Shown here piece by piece: positions 62,004 to 64,000 of a stretch of DNA of 64,000 nucleotides. The notes beneath the pieces were generated by a model. It was not told the DNA's origin. It saw only the letters and a list, made by a program, of their open reading frames with translations, and made no database searches. This DNA is from Aphelenchoides besseyi (taxonomy: Eukaryota > Nematoda > Chromadorea > Rhabditida > Aphelenchoididae), in NCBI GenBank assembly GCA_024699855.1, contig JAMPIQ010000001.1, forward strand, positions 16,368,001 to 16,432,000. The letters are read 5' to 3'. A program made the translations under genes and the position numbers. Position 1 is the first letter of the stretch, and each line of letters opens with the position of its first letter.

Positions 62004-64000
62004 GTTGGGGTAGACGAGACTGGAAGCTTAATAGCAACTGAAAGCCGAGAACGTTGAAACTCAATTACAAGTCTCCATATCTTTCTACTCGTCAATCCCA
62101 TTATGAATTAGAAATTCTGTTTCTAACACTTGCATTTAAAGATTGAGAGTTGTGAATGAATTAGAAACTGAAACAGTGTCAGTAAACATTCAATTGATAT
62201 CAGATCCTTGTTTGTAACCAAAGCAATCTTTTCATCAATAAACACCAGCAAATTTAATTACACGTAAGCATCAGTGTGTTAACCACTAGTTGTTCTCGAC
62301 TGATTGTTTGTAGAACTTTTAAGGTTCTTGAATTCAACGCGCACTTCGTGGTCGACATCTGTAATGCCATTGGATTGCTGTGATAACAAAGAAGAAGTGG
62401 ACAGTGTGCAGAAGAAACGCGCTGTTTTTGATGACAACGGTGAGAAATAATTCGTTTTATTTGGTAATAAACGTCCACTGAACTAGTAATTAGAACGTTA
62501 GAATAAGCGAACTTGACTTTGTTTGATCGTCAGAGTGAATTGACAGCTTGTTCAGCAGAATTGCAAAATGATTCGTTTTTTTCAGTCCCCGTTGTCATTA
62601 AGATAACAAACTGAAAATTTTGGGACCAAAACTTACGACACAAAATGAAAGCACTTTCAATTATTTTTGGAGGTCGGTTTGTGAAATCAGTTTGAGTGGA
62701 AGCAGCGGAGAGAAACGGTCGTGTCTTATTCCGCTGTAGAGCGGCAAATGTGAAGCGCGCAAAACACGATTGTTTGGCCGATGCATTTGGTTTCTTGATC
62801 GTCTGGATGTTGTAAAATAATTGCCGTTGATTTCAGATCGAACTGCTTGGATGATAGTTTCCAGGTGGCTGGCTATCATTTGATCAAGTCCATCAATTGA
62901 GTTTGAGCACATTGAGCACAGGGATGCAATTGGATGTAAGTTTAGGAGTTTGAAACTTCATCTCCAAGCTGTGGTTCCAGTGCTTGTATTTGTACATTGA
63001 TTTACACACTTCATTTCAGTTTGTGGAACGACCGAACACTTTTCCATTGAACAAAAAAAATGATGTTGAAAGCAAGAACTCATTTTCACCTAAGCCTGGT
63101 TGGATAGCGTTTCAATAGCAAGATTGTTTTGGGAAGGTGCGTGGAGATTACAACTTTCTTTGAGACCAACAACACTGGGAATATAGTGTTTCCAAAACAA
63201 AAATACGACCATTGAATAAATGAGATTGAAGTCAAGTTGCAGTTGTTGAATCGAAGTTGTAAGTTTGCATTGGATGATCGTTTGTATTCGTTAGGATTTT
63301 AGCTGTTTGGAATGAGGTCATACGCTTTCAATTACCTCAAGAAACTAAAAGGTGAGCATCACTTTCTGACATCTTGTAGAATTTGATTTTCAGGTTCACT
63401 GGTGCATTCGCAGTGCGTTAAAATTTGCTGCAAGAACTGATCTTCTGTAAATGCATAAATCATTGTTTGATTCGCTTGGAACTCAAAAGTTGATGGTTCT
63501 CAAGTTGAAGGTAAAAATGAGCTACGAGTTTAGTTAATTTTTGGTTTAGTTGAATTTTCTTTGACTTAAGAAGTTTGAGCATAAGACAGACAAGACACCG
63601 AGTAGCGACGGTATCTGATTACAGTGAGACACGAAGGAGAGATTACTGACAAAAACCAGATTTTGTTGTGCGTTTGAATAAACGAGTTTGTAACCAGAAC
63701 TTTTGATTTGGTTTACTGGTTGATTCATGACTTGCAGTTGAAATCAATCGGTGATGAAATTGTATCGTCGACTATTCACAATCTCTATGAAGGTAACTTG
63801 TTAGTCCCTGTGAATTATGTTGTATTCATTAAAGGACTTAGCAGCATACGACTGAAACAACGACTTATAATCGTCTAACCTGGCTTACCTTTTCTTTCTC
63901 TTCGGTTGGTTCAACTTTAGTGAAATAATCGATTGCGACGGGTGGAGTGCAAGTCACTGATGGAAGACAATCAGTACAGAGATCATGATCTGTGACGAAT
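62004..64000. other. Right-end region without recognised genes
   Basis: Open frames are short (at most 83 codons) and lack domains or splice support. No tRNA, spliced-leader RNA or repeat could be defended by eye. Confidence 0.4.

Noticed and set aside
62640..62680. ATTTTTGGA Sm-like site, considered as part of a spliced-leader RNA
   Set aside because: No leader-like 22-nt exon with GT at the right distance upstream on this strand.

Overview
The window is animal nuclear DNA, almost certainly from a nematode. Genes are split by very short introns (mostly about 40-60 bp, GT..TTTAG/TTTCAG). A full kinesin gene matches OSM-3 along its whole length, including the nematode tail motif [10 protein letters not shown]. 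There is a nematode-type 5S rRNA gene, a worm-type nuclear receptor and a maT-type mariner element. All assignments come from reading translations by eye; no database search was possible, so exon boundaries are reasoned and may be off by a few bases.

Layout: 0.8-3.1 kb (+) NHERF-like PDZ protein; 3.3-6.4 kb (-) first copy of a ubiquitin-like cassette; 6.9-9.5 kb (-) RP2 with an N-terminal extension; 9.8-10.5 kb (-) a second, TBCC-only RP2 paralogue; 10.6-18.0 kb (-) PTIP-like BRCT protein with a Q/P-rich front half; 18.4-19.8 kb (-) NR2E-type nuclear receptor; 20.0-20.5 kb (+) small unknown gene; 20.5-22.5 kb (-) unknown secreted protein; 23.0-24.0 kb (+) broken ZP-domain gene; 24.4-29.5 kb (+) MRP/ABCC transporter; 30.0-33.0 kb (+) secreted ShK-ShK-neprilysin pseudo-peptidase; 33.6-34.2 kb (+) damaged ubiquitin-like gene; 34.4-36.6 kb (-) LBP/BPI/CETP-fold protein; 38.5-41.7 kb (+) second cassette copy, inverted relative to the first; 42.5-42.9 kb (+) Helitron-type helicase scrap; 42.9-46.3 kb (+) truncated third cassette copy; 46.4-46.8 kb (-) duplicated NHERF PDZ exons; 47.4-48.4 kb (+) Lys-rich protein; 48.6-49.3 kb (-) phosphatase inhibitor-2; 50.7-52.6 kb maT mariner; 52.7-55.7 kb (-) osm-3/KIF17; 59.0-61.6 kb (+) HNF4-derived nuclear receptor; 61.9-62.0 kb (-) 5S rRNA.

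The unusual part is the ubiquitin cassette. Each full copy holds (i) a secreted Cys-rich protein, (ii) two degenerate ubiquitin-like units, called E and D here, and (iii) a near-canonical ubiquitin fused after its Gly-Gly to a coiled coil and a C-terminal hydrophobic helix (copies A, B, C). All units share the same two intron positions (after codon 16; inside codon 47). Flanking DNA and the Cys-rich gene look identical between copies A and B, while the ubiquitin-like coding parts differ strongly, as expected from diversification or patchy gene conversion. The duplicated block includes NHERF exons at its outer end, so the left and right ends of the window form a large inverted repeat around about 32 kb of single-copy genes.

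Several other genes are likely housekeeping or neuronal: osm-3 and RP2 both point to cilia, PTIP and the two receptors to transcription, inhibitor-2 to PP1 control.
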